Below are positions 1-8,178 of a stretch of 33,110 bases of DNA, one piece after another. Position 1 is the stretch's first letter; each line of letters starts with the position of its first letter. The notes beneath the pieces were generated by a model. That model did no database searches. It was not told the DNA's origin and worked only from the letters and a program-made list of their open reading frames with translations. The translations under genes were made by a program, and so were the position numbers. The DNA comes from Acidilobaceae archaeon (GTDB lineage: Archaea; Thermoproteota; Thermoprotei_A; Sulfolobales; Acidilobaceae), in contig JALWPV010000084.1 of the NCBI GenBank assembly GCA_027080775.1, forward strand, positions 1 to 33,110, read 5' to 3'.

Positions 1-1
1 G

Positions 2-70
2 TGGAGGCTCCTGGCGTCGAGGCGGGCCGGCCTCGCCAGGGTCTACGCCGTGCTGGGCTTGCACTCCTAG
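2..70 (+). CDS. C-terminal tail of an unidentified protein (partial)
   Basis: An open frame enters from the left edge and stops at TAG 68-70, giving 22 residues that end in ARVYAVLGLHS. Its codons (AGG, GCC, CTC, GTC) match the window. It lies 43 bp upstream of the ABC-2 permease on the same strand, so it may be the end of a partner permease or ATPase. Too little is present to name it. Confidence 0.4.
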   Translation, partial: WRLLASRRAGLARVYAVLGLHS

Positions 71-113
71 CCCCCGGGGGCTGGGGGCCTAGTGCCCCGG
101 GGGCGCCGCCGCG

Positions 114-950
114 GTGGTCTGGGGGGCCTCGAGGGTGGAGGGGCGGCGGGGGCTGGCCTGGCAGTTCAGGGCTATGCTCTGGCTCCACGTTGTTAGGACT
201 GGGAGGTACCTCTACAGCCTTGCTAACTGGGTGCTCGTTGAGGGGCTCTGGGTCACGATATACGTCCTCGGCGCTCTCACGTTCGCCTCCCCCTCGAGTT
301 ACCCGCGCGTCGCTCCCATGGTGTTCTGGGCGGTGCTCGCGTGGAACCTGATGAGCACACCCGTTTGGACGATCGGCAACTGGGCCCGGTTCTACGTTAA
401 CATGGGCGTGTTCGAGGAGCACGAGATTGCCGGGGCTAGTCACAGCCTCTTCCTGGCCCTGAGGAGCCTCCCCGCCATCCTGGTGAGCCTGGGCACAGCG
501 GGGGTGGTGGGGGCGTTCATAGCCTACGTCACCGGGGCCCCCGTGCTCGAGGCCAGGGATCCCCTCCTGCTCGCCGCCAGCCTGGCGGCGATAACCCTTG
601 ACGCCATATTCTACAGCCTCGTCCTAGCCTTCCTCTCCCTGGCGACGAGGGCCCCAGCCCCCCTCCTAGACTTCATGAACTTCCTCCTCTTCATAGCCGG
701 TGGGATAGCCGCGCCCGTCTCCAGGCTGCCGGGTCCTGTTAGGGTATTCGCCCTCCTCACGCCCTACAGCCACCCAGCGGAGCTCATGAGGCTCGCGGCG
801 GTTGGAGAGCCAACGTACCTCCCCCCGGCCCTGGAGGCCCTCCTCACCCTGGCGTGGCTAGCCGTCATGGCCCTGGCCTGGCTGGCCTCGGCCCACTGGG
901 CCCTCGGGCTGGCGCGCCGCGAGGGCGTCAGGGGCATCGGCAGGATGTAG
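114..950 (+). CDS. ABC-2 type transporter permease
   Basis: This is an integral membrane protein of about 278 residues, probably the permease of an ABC-2 type exporter. It shows about six hydrophobic segments: roughly residues 38-55, 65-80, 115-140, 150-175, 185-205 and 240-265. The stretch RLPGPVRVFALLTPYSHPAELMR before the last segment resembles the conserved C-terminal signature of ABC-2 permeases, where a Pro-rich loop is followed by 'P' and 'R' residues. The ATPase partner is not in the window and probably lies to the left. The start is uncertain: GTG 114, GTG 135 (preceded by a G-rich run) and ATG 174 are all in frame. The substrate cannot be inferred. It could also be a self-contained membrane protein, but the architecture favours ABC-2. 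Confidence 0.7.
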   Translation: MVWGASRVEGRRGLAWQFRAMLWLHVVRTGRYLYSLANWVLVEGLWVTIYVLGALTFASPSSYPRVAPMVFWAVLAWNLMSTPVWTIGNWARFYVNMGVFEEHEIAGASHSLFLALRSLPAILVSLGTAGVVGAFIAYVTGAPVLEARDPLLLAASLAAITLDAIFYSLVLAFLSLATRAPAPLLDFMNFLLFIAGGIAAPVSRLPGPVRVFALLTPYSHPAELMRLAAVGEPTYLPPALEALLTLAWLAVMALAWLASAHWALGLARREGVRGIGRM

Positions 951-970
951 CCCTAAGCCCCGGGGGAGGG

Positions 971-1013
971 GTTTATATGGGTTGCTCACGCGCCGTGCGC
1001 ACCCCCTATTTAA
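971..1013 (+). promoter_or_regulatory. Candidate TATA elements for the secreted-protein gene
   Basis: Two AT-rich boxes stand out in a G+C-rich gap: GTTTATATG at 971-979 and CTATTTAA at 1006-1013. The second would place a transcription start near 1035, giving a very short leader before GTG 1044. The GGTGAGG at 1036-1042 is a good Shine-Dalgarno match but sits very close to that start. Confidence 0.45.
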
Positions 1014-1043
1014 CGCTGCACCCCCGCTACCATGCGGTGAGGA

Positions 1044-1571
1044 GTGGTGCCCCTGGGAGGCAAGGCGGCTCTGATAGCCGTGCTGGCCGCCGTTGGCGCC
1101 CTTGGGGGCGCGGCGGCCGCTGGCTGGGGCGCGCCCCTGGGCTTCCTGAGCTTCCACATCAACGGCACGGGCGTTAACGTTACCTGGGTGCCGGTCTACA
1201 TAGACCTCGGCACGCTCCAGGAGGGACAGGCGGTCAACGCGACGGGCCAGGCGACTATAACCCTCAGGGACCCCGGGGTCTACGTTGTGAACATAGTGGC
1301 CCCCGAGCACTACGCCAGGGTCTTCCAGTACTTCAACGTGACCCTGACGATAGACGGCAATAAGACCGTTAACCTGAGCCTCCGCCACCCCTACGCCAAG
1401 GTGAGGCTCGCAGCAGGCCACCACGAGATCGACGTCGTGCTCCACGCCAAGGTCAGGAGCCACCTCCCGAACATAACTGTCGAGCACGCGCCATTCCTAG
1501 CCATACACAAGCTACCCCCACACCACGGCCACCACGGGGGCAGCCACGGAGCGGCGCCTCACAGGCCCTAG
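1044..1571 (+). CDS. Secreted, sequon-rich protein with His-rich C-terminus
   Basis: I do not recognise the family. The 175-residue product opens with a hydrophobic signal-like segment (residues 8-26, ending in AAAAG). The mature part looks all-beta, as alternating hydrophobic and polar residues, and has seven N-x-S/T sequons (NGT, NVT, NAT, NVT, NKT, NLS, NIT), consistent with a glycosylated extracellular protein. The last 65 residues hold about 13 histidines, including PPHHGHHGGSHG, so metal binding is possible but inferred. There is no obvious C-terminal membrane anchor. The start is GTG 1044; GTG 1047 is also possible. It is separated from the permease by 93 bp and has its own TATA-like boxes, so it is probably transcribed separately. 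Confidence 0.65.
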   Translation: MVPLGGKAALIAVLAAVGALGGAAAAGWGAPLGFLSFHINGTGVNVTWVPVYIDLGTLQEGQAVNATGQATITLRDPGVYVVNIVAPEHYARVFQYFNVTLTIDGNKTVNLSLRHPYAKVRLAAGHHEIDVVLHAKVRSHLPNITVEHAPFLAIHKLPPHHGHHGGSHGAAPHRP

Positions 1572-1790
1572 CACCACAGCTACCCACTCCTGGATAGCCC
1601 CAGCCTAGCCCCAAGTTTTTATATTATAAATGATTCATCATAAAATTATTACTCGCACTACCCCTTACTTCTTCCCCCATGTGGTCTGGGGATCCAGGCG
1701 GGAGCCCAGTAGGATCCTGATAGGGTGTAGAAAGCGTGCCCCGATTGGGGGGTGGGAGGAGGGCCTAGGGGGCTTGGGTTTATGCTCGCG
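1572..1790. other. Convergent intergenic spacer with AT-rich tract
   Basis: This 219-bp gap separates the 3' ends of the secreted-protein gene (plus) and atpB (minus). Bases 1613-1652 are strikingly AT-rich against the G+C-rich window and begin with a T-run (GTTTTTATATTATAAATG), which fits a T-rich archaeal terminator for the plus-strand gene. The rest is G-rich. Two GGATCC palindromes near 1689 and 1712 could pair. I found no convincing ORF, tRNA or C/D-box RNA here. Confidence 0.45.
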
Positions 1791-3209
1791 TTATGCTTGT
1801 TGAGCGCCAGCCTGGGCCTGCATCCTATACTTGGGGTGGTACTTGCGTATCAGCTCCTCCTTTATGTTGGTTAGCTCCTCCTCGGGGAGTATCGATAGGA
1901 CCTCCCAGGCGAGGTCTAGGGTCTCCTCTATGCTCCTGTTCTCCCTCGTGCCCTGGCTGAGGAAGCGGCGCTCGAACTCGTCGGCGAACTTGAGGTATAG
2001 CCTGTCGACCTTGCTCAGGCTCTCCTCGCCCACCACGGCTGCGAGGCTCCTCAGCTCGACGCCCCTGGAGTAGGCTGCGTAGAGCTGGTTGCTCACGGCA
2101 GCGTGGTCCTCCCTAGTCTTGCCGGGGCCTATCCCCTCCTTCATGAGCCTGGAGAGGCTCATGAGCACGTTTATGGGTGGGTATATGCCCCTGTTGTGGA
2201 GGTCCCTACTCAGGACTATCTGGCCCTCGGTTATGTAGCCCGTCAGGTCGGGTATCGGGTGGGTTATGTCGTCGTTTGGCATCGTGAGTATGGGCATCTG
2301 GGTTATCGAGCCCTTCTTACCCTTCACCCTACCGGCCCTCTCGTATATGCTGGCCAGGTCGCTGTAGAGGTAGCCCGGGTAGCCCTGGCGGCCCGGCACC
2401 TCCTCCCTCGCAGCGCTTATCTCCCTGAGGGCCTCGGCGTAGTTCGTCATGTCGGTCAGTATGACTAGGACGTGCATGTCCCTCTCGTAGGCCAGATACT
2501 CCGCTAGGGTCAGCGCCGCCCTCGGGGTTATGAGCCTGATCATAGCTGGCTCGTCGGCTAGGTTGACGAACATCGCCACCTTGTTCAGGGCCCCGGTCTC
2601 CTCGAAGAACTTCCTGAAGAAGAGGTAGTCATCGTACTTGATGCCTATGGCGGCGAAGACTACCGCGAACTCCTCGGCCTCCCCCCTGACGGTGGCCTGC
2701 CTCGCTATCTGGGCGGCGAGCACGTTATGAGGCAGCCCGCTGCCGCTGAATATGGGTAGCTTCTGGCCCCTCACCAGGGTGTTCATGCCGTCTATGGCGC
2801 TCACGCCAGTCTGTATGAAGTCCTCCGGGTAGTCCCTCTCAGCGGGGTTCAGGGGGGCCCCGTTGACGTCCCTCCTCTCCTCGGCCTCCACTGGGGGGCC
2901 GCCGTCTATGGGCTCGCCGAGGCCGTTGAAGACCCTGCCCAGCATGTCCTCGCTCACGGGTATCTCGAGGGGCTTGCCGAGGAACCTCACCTTCGTGCCA
3001 GTGGTCGTTATGCCCGTCGTGCCCTCGAACACCTGGACCACGGCTATGTTCCTGTTTACCTCGAGCACCCTGCCCCTGCGCTTCTCCCCCGTGGGCAGCT
3101 CGACCTCGACTATCTCATCGTAGGCTACCCTCGAGACCCCCTCAACTATCAGGAGGGGACCCTTGATCTCCGTGACCCTCGTGTACTCCCTAACGCCGAG
3201 CACTCCCAC
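1791..3209 (-). CDS. atpB: A/V-type ATP synthase subunit B
   Basis: This is the non-catalytic nucleotide-binding subunit of the archaeal A1 head, which alternates with subunit A in the A3B3 hexamer. The 472 residues match the usual family length. Recognisable features are the N-terminal beta-barrel ([12 protein letters not shown]), the conserved [22 protein letters not shown] region, GSGLPHN in place of a functional P-loop (as expected for B), and the signature [22 protein letters not shown]. It starts at GTG 3209, preceded by an AGGGGG ribosome-binding site, 7 bp after atpA. It is the last gene of the atpF-E-A-B operon. atpD, which often follows atpB in archaea, is not here. Confidence 0.97.
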   Translation of the reverse strand: MGVLGVREYTRVTEIKGPLLIVEGVSRVAYDEIVEVELPTGEKRRGRVLEVNRNIAVVQVFEGTTGITTTGTKVRFLGKPLEIPVSEDMLGRVFNGLGEPIDGGPPVEAEERRDVNGAPLNPAERDYPEDFIQTGVSAIDGMNTLVRGQKLPIFSGSGLPHNVLAAQIARQATVRGEAEEFAVVFAAIGIKYDDYLFFRKFFEETGALNKVAMFVNLADEPAMIRLITPRAALTLAEYLAYERDMHVLVILTDMTNYAEALREISAAREEVPGRQGYPGYLYSDLASIYERAGRVKGKKGSITQMPILTMPNDDITHPIPDLTGYITEGQIVLSRDLHNRGIYPPINVLMSLSRLMKEGIGPGKTREDHAAVSNQLYAAYSRGVELRSLAAVVGEESLSKVDRLYLKFADEFERRFLSQGTRENRSIEETLDLAWEVLSILPEEELTNIKEELIRKYHPKYRMQAQAGAQQA

Positions 3210-3216
3210 GCACCCC

Positions 3217-5034
3217 CTAGCCTAGGCGTGCCTCCAGGGATTCAAGTGCCTTGAGGACCTTGGCCCTCAGCTCGTCTATCAGGTCCAGCCTGTCGTTGGG
3301 TATGTCGAACTTCGCCTTCGCCATGTCGACGTAGAGCCTGCCGACGGCCTCCCTTATCTGGGCTACCGTCGCGCCCTTCTCCACTAGCTCGCGGGCCTTC
3401 CTGTAGTAGTCTATGATCATCTGTAGGAGCTTGAACTGCTTCTCGGGCGGGCTGAAGGCGTCTATCGGGTCGAAGGCGTTCTGCTTGAGGAACCCGTCCT
3501 TGATGAGCCTGGCGGCGTCGAGTATGAGCTTGTCCCTCTCCTCGAGGCTCTCGGTGCCCACGAGCCTCACTATCTCCATCAACTCGTCCTCCCTCATGAG
3601 TATCTCCATGGCCTCGTCCCTGTAGCTCCTCCACCTCGGGTCGACGTTCTTGTGCCACCAGTCCTCGACTAGGTCCACGTAGGCGCTGTAGCTTATGATC
3701 CAGTTTATCGCCGGGTAGTGCCTGCTATAGGCGAGCTTCGTGTCGAGGGCCCAGAAGACCCTTATGAACCTCTTCGTGTGGCTCGTCACCGGCTCCGTGA
3801 AGTCCCCGCCGGGCGGGCTGACAGCCCCCACTATGGTCACGCTGCCCAGCCTCTCGGGGCTGCCGAGGGCCTCGACCCTGCCGGCCCTCTCGTAGAACTC
3901 GGCGAGCCTCGAGGCCAGGTAGCTCGGGTAGCCCTCCTCAGCCGGCATCTCCTCGAGCCTGCCCGCTATCTCCCTGAGGGCCTCGGCCCACCTGCTTGTA
4001 GAGTCGGCGACGAGGAGGACGTCGTAGCCCATGTCCCTGTAGTACTCGGCCAGCGTCACGCCCACGTAGATGCTGGCCTCCCTGGCTGCGACGGGCATGT
4101 TACTCGTGTTCGCTATGAGTATGGTCCTATCCATGAGGGGCTTCCCGGTCCAGGGGTCGGTGTACTGGGGGAACCTAACGAGCACCTCGGTCATCTCGTT
4201 CCCGCGCTCCCCGCAGCCTATGTAGATCACGACCCTCGCAGCGCTCCACTGGGCCAGACTATGTAGGGTGACGGTCTTCCCCGTCCCAAACCCGCCGGGT
4301 ATGGCGCCCGTCCCACCCTTGGCCATGGGGAAGAATGTGTCTATTATCCTCATACCCGTTATTAGGGGCTCGCTGGGGTCCAGCTTGACCTTGTAGGGCC
4401 TGGGGACCCTGACGGGCCAGCGGTGCATCATCCTGATGCCCCTGGTCTCACCGTCGACCTCGACCTCCGCTATCACGTCCTCGACTGTATAATCGCCCTC
4501 AGCAGCGAGCCACTTCAGCCTCCCATGGACGCCGGGGGGCACCATTACCTTGTGTGTGATTATGCTCGTCTCCTGAACCCAACCCAGCACGTCCCCCGGG
4601 TTCACGGTGTCGCCGGGGGCGGGCTTCCTGCCGGTGTCGGGGTCTCCGGGGTGGAAGGTCCACTTCCTCTCCCTGTCGAGGGCCGGTACGTTAACGCCCC
4701 TCTCGATGAACATCCTCCTGTGGGGGGCCTTCTCAGCTATGACCTCGGCTATCCTAGGCAGGGGCCTCTGGACGCCGTCGTAGATCGTGCCGAGGAGCCC
4801 GGGGCCCAGCTCGACGCTGAGGGGCGCCCCTGTGCCCTCGACGGGCTCGCCGGGCTTGAGGCCGCTGGTTGACTCGTAGACCTGTATGTAGGCCTCGTCC
4901 CCCCTAATCCTCGTCACCTCGCCTATGAGCCCCTCCTCTCCGACCCTAACCATCTCGTACATCTGGACGCCCTTCATACCCTCGGCCACTACGAGTGGCC
5001 CGGATATCCTCACTATCCTACCGCGTACAGACAC
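3217..5034 (-). CDS. atpA: A/V-type ATP synthase catalytic subunit A
   Basis: This is the catalytic subunit of the A1 sector, which makes or hydrolyses ATP in the A3B3 hexamer. Its 605 residues include the N-terminal barrel, the non-homologous insertion region ([19 protein letters not shown]), the P-loop [10 protein letters not shown], the Walker B/arginine region [18 protein letters not shown], and the C-terminal helical domain ([15 protein letters not shown]). The P-loop reads GGFGTGKT rather than the commonest archaeal GPFGSGKT, but remains a valid Walker A. GTG 5034 shares one base with the atpE stop, so translation is probably coupled. Identification is secure. Confidence 0.98.
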   Translation of the reverse strand: MSVRGRIVRISGPLVVAEGMKGVQMYEMVRVGEEGLIGEVTRIRGDEAYIQVYESTSGLKPGEPVEGTGAPLSVELGPGLLGTIYDGVQRPLPRIAEVIAEKAPHRRMFIERGVNVPALDRERKWTFHPGDPDTGRKPAPGDTVNPGDVLGWVQETSIITHKVMVPPGVHGRLKWLAAEGDYTVEDVIAEVEVDGETRGIRMMHRWPVRVPRPYKVKLDPSEPLITGMRIIDTFFPMAKGGTGAIPGGFGTGKTVTLHSLAQWSAARVVIYIGCGERGNEMTEVLVRFPQYTDPWTGKPLMDRTILIANTSNMPVAAREASIYVGVTLAEYYRDMGYDVLLVADSTSRWAEALREIAGRLEEMPAEEGYPSYLASRLAEFYERAGRVEALGSPERLGSVTIVGAVSPPGGDFTEPVTSHTKRFIRVFWALDTKLAYSRHYPAINWIISYSAYVDLVEDWWHKNVDPRWRSYRDEAMEILMREDELMEIVRLVGTESLEERDKLILDAARLIKDGFLKQNAFDPIDAFSPPEKQFKLLQMIIDYYRKARELVEKGATVAQIREAVGRLYVDMAKAKFDIPNDRLDLIDELRAKVLKALESLEARLG

Positions 5035-5648
5035 TATCCGACACCCCCGAAGAGCACGCGGGAGGCAACGCCCCTCAGCAGGGGCTGGAGGTCCCTGAGG
5101 AGGAGGTCTAGGCTGTAGTCCAGCACCACAGAGCCGTCGGGGGTCGACGCTATGGCGCCCCCGAGTATCCCGGCGGGCTCCTCCGAGACCTCGAGGTCCC
5201 CGCCCACCTCGGCGACGAGCCTCCTGGCTAGGTCCCTGTCCTCCTCGGCCACCCTAACCACGAGCCTGCCAGCCTCGGCGGCCTCGCCCGCGAGGCCCTC
5301 TATGACCCTCCTCATGTACCTCTCGTACCAGGGGGCGCCAACCTTCTCCCTCTTGATCCTCTCCCTCACCAGCTCCATCACCCTCGAGATGTACTTGTCC
5401 TTCTCCTCGGCCGCGTGCGTCTTGATGGCGATCTCCGCCCTGGCAGAGGCGCTCTTGACCCTCTCCTCCGCTACCATGTAGCCGTCCCTCAGGGAGTCGA
5501 GGCTCTTCCTCAGCACGTCCCTCATCTTCTCCTCGAGCAGCCTGAGGCCCTCCTTGTAGGCCTCCTCTATCTCGCCCTCGGCGCTCGCCCTCTCACCCGC
5601 TATTACCTCGCGGGCGAGCTTCTCCGCGTCACCATAGAACCCCGGCAA
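5034..5648 (-). CDS. atpE: A/V-type ATP synthase subunit E (peripheral stalk)
   Basis: This is the peripheral-stalk subunit that links the A1 head to the membrane sector as a stator. It has 204 residues. The N-terminal half (about 5-105) is a long charged helix with heptad-like hydrophobics, and the C-terminal half is the globular head-binding domain ending in [30 protein letters not shown], a typical E-subunit ending. It starts at TTG 5648, supported by GGGTGAT five bases upstream, which also overlaps the atpF stop. It overlaps atpA by one base. Confidence 0.93.
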   Translation of the reverse strand: MPGFYGDAEKLAREVIAGERASAEGEIEEAYKEGLRLLEEKMRDVLRKSLDSLRDGYMVAEERVKSASARAEIAIKTHAAEEKDKYISRVMELVRERIKREKVGAPWYERYMRRVIEGLAGEAAEAGRLVVRVAEEDRDLARRLVAEVGGDLEVSEEPAGILGGAIASTPDGSVVLDYSLDLLLRDLQPLLRGVASRVLFGGVG

Positions 5649-5654
5649 CCGCTA

Positions 5655-5972
5655 TCACCCGAATCCAAGGGCCCTCGCGAGGAGCCTCTCAACGTTAACG
5701 GGCTCGGCGGGGGCCCAGAGGGTGGGCAGTATGAGCACGGGCAGCCCCAGGGCCCTCGCCTCGCGGCGGATCCTATCCTCGTCCTCGACGGCGTGCTTGA
5801 ACACTATAGCCAGGGCATAGCCCCCCTCCGAGGCGAGGCCGCGGAGCGCCTCCACTACGGCGTCGTCCCCCACGGCCTCCACAGCGTGGGCTCCCAGCCC
5901 CCTCAGCAGTGGCAGGGTCTCAGCGTCTCCTATGACCGCTACCTTCAAAGTATAACCCCCGCCGCCTCCCAT
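5655..5972 (-). CDS. atpF: A/V-type ATP synthase subunit F
   Basis: This is the small central-rotor subunit (105 residues) of the A1 sector. KVAVIGDAETL at residues 10-20 is the hallmark start of F subunits. An alternating beta/alpha pattern follows, with YALAIVFKHAVED and LPVLILPTLWAP. It is the first gene of the operon and lies 6 bp before atpE. ATG 5972 is supported because a TATA box (TTTATAAG on the minus strand, 5994-6001) lies about 26 bp upstream, as expected for a leaderless transcript. A shorter start at TTG 5948 would match the usual MKIAVIGD form, so the Gly-rich N-terminus is uncertain. Confidence 0.92.
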   Translation of the reverse strand: MGGGGGYTLKVAVIGDAETLPLLRGLGAHAVEAVGDDAVVEALRGLASEGGYALAIVFKHAVEDEDRIRREARALGLPVLILPTLWAPAEPVNVERLLARALGFG

Positions 5973-5993
5973 GAAGGCCCGACGTGGTGGGGC

Positions 5994-6001
5994 TTATAAA
6001 A
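5994..6001 (-). promoter_or_regulatory. TATA box of the atpFEAB operon
   Basis: The minus strand reads TTTATAAG here. Its centre is about 26 bp upstream of ATG 5972, which implies transcription starting at or within a base or two of the start codon. Confidence 0.6.
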
Positions 6002-6064
6002 CAATCGAGCACCCCAGCTAAGTTACTCCCACCAAGCCCACCCCGCGAGGCGCCCGGCGGAGCC

Positions 6065-6433
6065 TCAGGGGTCCGGGAGCGGGTCCACTATGGCACGGGG
6101 ATCCGCTACCCTACCAGCCTCGACGGGCACCCCCTCCAGCCCCAGGAGCCTAGCCTTGAACCGGGGGCCCCCGAGGCTGTAGCCCCCGAGGCCCCCATTC
6201 GAGGAGACAACCCTATGGCACGGGTAGACTATGGGGTCGGGATTCAAGGCCAGGGCCCTGCCCACGAGGCGCGGCGACACACCGAGGAGGCGGGCTATCC
6301 TGCCGTAGGTCGTCACGCGCCCCGGGGGCACTAGGCTCGCGAGGACCCTCACGGCCTCCACGTAGTCGCCGAGGCGTGCGCGCCTAGGCCCCGGGGATCC
6401 CTCCTCGAGCACCAGCACCGGCACCCCGGGCAC
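6065..6433 (-). CDS. ogt: O6-alkylguanine-DNA alkyltransferase (MGMT/Ogt)
   Basis: This suicide DNA-repair protein transfers alkyl groups from O6-alkylguanine to its own cysteine. The catalytic motif YPCHRVV is intact, so it is a true transferase rather than an alkyltransferase-like (Atl) protein. The helix-turn-helix TYGRIARLLGVSPRLVGRAL carries the region of the arginine finger, and the active-site partner motif GGYSLGGPRFKARLLGLEG follows. At 122 residues it is shorter than typical archaeal members (about 150-170), and most of the N-terminal RNase-H-like domain is missing. GTG 6433 follows a GGGGGT run. It lies downstream of arfA and may be co-transcribed with it. Confidence 0.9.
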   Translation of the reverse strand: MPGVPVLVLEEGSPGPRRARLGDYVEAVRVLASLVPPGRVTTYGRIARLLGVSPRLVGRALALNPDPIVYPCHRVVSSNGGLGGYSLGGPRFKARLLGLEGVPVEAGRVADPRAIVDPLPDP

Positions 6434-6493
6434 ACCCCCTATAGCCCCCCGGGAGCGCCGGGGCCCGGGTGGGCTGTGAGGAGACCAGCTATC

Positions 6494-6530
6494 GGCCCAG
6501 CCCCCCTGGGGGGTGATGGGCTGATTGGCC
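6494..6530. other. Inverted repeat 3' of arfA
   Basis: GGCCCAGCCC at 6494-6503 can pair with GGGCTG and GGCC at 6518-6530, around an inner CCCCCTGGGGGG. It begins 16 nt past the arfA stop on the minus strand and precedes ogt. It could be a 3' stabilising hairpin or a terminator; there is no T-run to decide. Confidence 0.3.
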
Positions 6531-6545
6531 TATGCCGAGCCCCCT

Positions 6546-7295
6546 TCAGGGTGGGGCCTCGTATACCACTATTCTCTCGTGGGCCCTCCTGCTCCTTATG
6601 TCGTGGAGTGCCCTCGCCGCTAGGCTTAGGGCCTCGCGGGGTGTTGGCGCTATGCCGACTCCCGCCTTGAGTGTCATGCCGCGGGGGGCCATCTCGCCGG
6701 TCCTGGCTAGGAGTCTCTCGGCGTCGAGGCGGGGCGCTGCGGGTGGCAGCACGACTAGTATGTTGTCGCCCCCCAGGTACTGGACTAGCGCGCCGGCGGC
6801 GGCCGCCTCCTCGGCTAGCACGTGGTGGAGCCTTACAACATCCAGGAAGGCCTCGTATGCCCCCCGCTGGAGGGTGGCGTAGCTTATGTTGTCCACGTCA
6901 ACGTGGGCCACCGCCGTCTCCTCGCGGGCGCTGCATCCCTCGACCTCGAGGCCGCCGGGCTCTACCCTGCCGAGCATCCCCTGGGCAGCCCTCAGGGCGT
7001 CGAGGGGCGTGGGGGCGCAGGCGCTCGCGGCCCTAACGGGCACGGGCGACTCGGAGGCCACGGCGTCTATCACGGCCTTCTGGGAGTAGTCCTGGAGGTT
7101 GCTGGAGAGGAGGACCATGAAGTCGTACCTGAGAGGTACGACGAAGCCCCCGTGCTCCTTGGCCTCCTCCTGGGCCGCCCTGTATATCCTGGCCTGGGTC
7201 AGCTGTATTGCCCACTCCCTATCGTCGCCGAGGCTCTCGGTCCACTCCCTGTAGCCCCTCAGCTCTATGAGCGTGAGCCTCGTGAGCCTAGCCAA
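6546..7295 (-). CDS. arfA: GTP cyclohydrolase III (archaeal type)
   Basis: This enzyme converts GTP to the formylated pyrimidine FAPy nucleotide, the first archaeal step toward riboflavin and the deazaflavin of F420. The 249-residue protein matches the Methanocaldococcus MJ0145 family. It is a tandem of two ferredoxin-like halves related to nucleotide cyclases, with HVDVDN (131-136), YLGGDNILVV (173-182) and LKAGVGIAPTPREAL (209-223). The acidic residues in DVDN and GGDN are the expected metal and GTP ligands. TTG 7295 is the only plausible start: a TATA box (7331-7340) lies about 40 bp upstream and there is no earlier ATG or GTG in frame. No other riboflavin gene is nearby. Confidence 0.93.
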   Translation of the reverse strand: MARLTRLTLIELRGYREWTESLGDDREWAIQLTQARIYRAAQEEAKEHGGFVVPLRYDFMVLLSSNLQDYSQKAVIDAVASESPVPVRAASACAPTPLDALRAAQGMLGRVEPGGLEVEGCSAREETAVAHVDVDNISYATLQRGAYEAFLDVVRLHHVLAEEAAAAGALVQYLGGDNILVVLPPAAPRLDAERLLARTGEMAPRGMTLKAGVGIAPTPREALSLAARALHDIRSRRAHERIVVYEAPP

Positions 7296-7330
7296 CCCGG
7301 AAGCCCCTGGGGGAGCGGCCCGGGGCTCGG

Positions 7331-7340
7331 GATTATTTAT
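7331..7340 (-). promoter_or_regulatory. TATA box of arfA
   Basis: The minus strand reads ATAAATAATC, an isolated AT-rich element in the short gap between rpl14e and arfA. It would give a leader of about 15 nt. Confidence 0.5.
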
Positions 7341-7382
7341 GGGGGAGGACGGATTCCAATGATGTGCCCGGGGCCGCGGGGT

Positions 7383-7673
7383 TTAGATGGGTGAGAGCTC
7401 TGGCTTGATCCTCTCCCTCATGAAGTCTAGGAGGCCAGCCTCCTTGAGGGCCTTCTCGACCTCCTCGTCGCTCGCCCCCTTGGGTATCTCTATCTTCTTG
7501 TCGAGGGGCTCTATGTGGTCCACGTTGGCCCTCCTCCTCCGGACTCCGCTCACGTGCTTCGGGCCCGTTATGAGAACGAAGTTCTCATCGATAATGTCTA
7601 CTATCACGCACTTCCTCCCGGCCTCGCGGCCGTACACCTTGACGCAGAGCCTGCCGACCTCTATCGCAGGCAT
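7383..7673 (-). CDS. rpl14e: Large-subunit ribosomal protein L14e
   Basis: This 96-residue protein of the 50S subunit carries the KOW-like barrel of the L14e family. Diagnostic stretches are [35 protein letters not shown] and the basic [21 protein letters not shown]. Length and sequence are typical for archaeal L14e, which is common in Crenarchaeota and patchy elsewhere. ATG 7673 is preceded by a GGGGGG run, with a TATA box at 7708-7715. Confidence 0.96.
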   Translation of the reverse strand: MPAIEVGRLCVKVYGREAGRKCVIVDIIDENFVLITGPKHVSGVRRRRANVDHIEPLDKKIEIPKGASDEEVEKALKEAGLLDFMRERIKPELSPI

Positions 7674-7707
7674 GCCCTGACCCCCCGGGCACGCTTGGGG
7701 GCCCGGG

Positions 7708-7715
7708 ATTAAATG
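7708..7715 (-). promoter_or_regulatory. TATA box of rpl14e
   Basis: The minus strand reads CATTTAATC between the end of the dtxR-like gene (7720) and rpl14e. Its centre is about 38 bp from ATG 7673, leaving room for a leader of about 11 nt with a G-rich ribosome-binding site. Confidence 0.5.
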
Positions 7716-7719
7716 CCTG

Positions 7720-8178
7720 TTACCAGAGGAGCACGCAGGAGCCCTCGAGGCTCACGTCCCCCGTGCATGGGTGGGGTATCGAGTGGCCGTGGGGGCACGT
7801 GCGGGGGTGGCCCAGGGCCCTGCATAGGGCCTCGGCGTCCTCATCGTCTATCGTGCAGGCAGCCTTCCTGGCTATCCTGCGGAGCGCCGCACCCCGCAGC
7901 CCGGCCCTGCTGAGGGCCAGCTCCAGGAGGCCCACCTTCCAGGCGAAGCGCGCTAGGGCCTCGAGCCCCCTGCCGGTAAGCCTGAGGCCCCTCCCGGGCT
8001 CCCTCTCCAGGAGCCCCCTGCCCTCGAGGCGGCGGGCTATCACAGCCACCGTGGCCTTCGCCACCCCGAGGCTCCTGGCCACCGCCGCGGTCGAGACGTA
8101 GCGCCCCCCGGGGCGGCCCCCGAGGGCGTAGACTGCCTTGAGGTACTCGTAGACGCTCCTACGGGCCACGCCCCCCAC
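7720..8178 (-). CDS. DtxR/MntR-family metal-dependent regulator
   Basis: This is a predicted Mn- or Fe-responsive repressor of the metal-uptake operon it closes. The N-terminal winged helix (residues 8-70: [12 protein letters not shown], then [33 protein letters not shown]) matches the DtxR family. The C-terminal part has the family's metal-binding and dimerisation pattern, with Cys102, DDEDAEALC and [12 protein letters not shown]. At 152 residues it lacks the SH3-like third domain, as in MntR. GTG 8178 overlaps the permease stop by 20 bp, and GTG 8169 is an alternative. Which metal it senses cannot be read from the sequence. Confidence 0.88.
   Translation of the reverse strand: MGGVARRSVYEYLKAVYALGGRPGGRYVSTAAVARSLGVAKATVAVIARRLEGRGLLEREPGRGLRLTGRGLEALARFAWKVGLLELALSRAGLRGAALRRIARKAACTIDDEDAEALCRALGHPRTCPHGHSIPHPCTGDVSLEGSCVLLW

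Noticed and set aside
858-1487. Minus-strand ORF of 209 codons
   Set aside because: It is a shadow of the secreted-protein gene and the permease end; its sequence is low-complexity and Gly/Arg-rich, without a promoter.
1635-1641. ATGATGA on the minus strand, a possible C box of a C/D RNA
   Set aside because: No CTGA D box or second C'/D' pair lies at the right distance.
6475-6530. GTGATGG and CTGATT as a possible C/D-box RNA
   Set aside because: The C box is imperfect and the order and spacing of boxes do not fit; the stretch is better explained by a hairpin.
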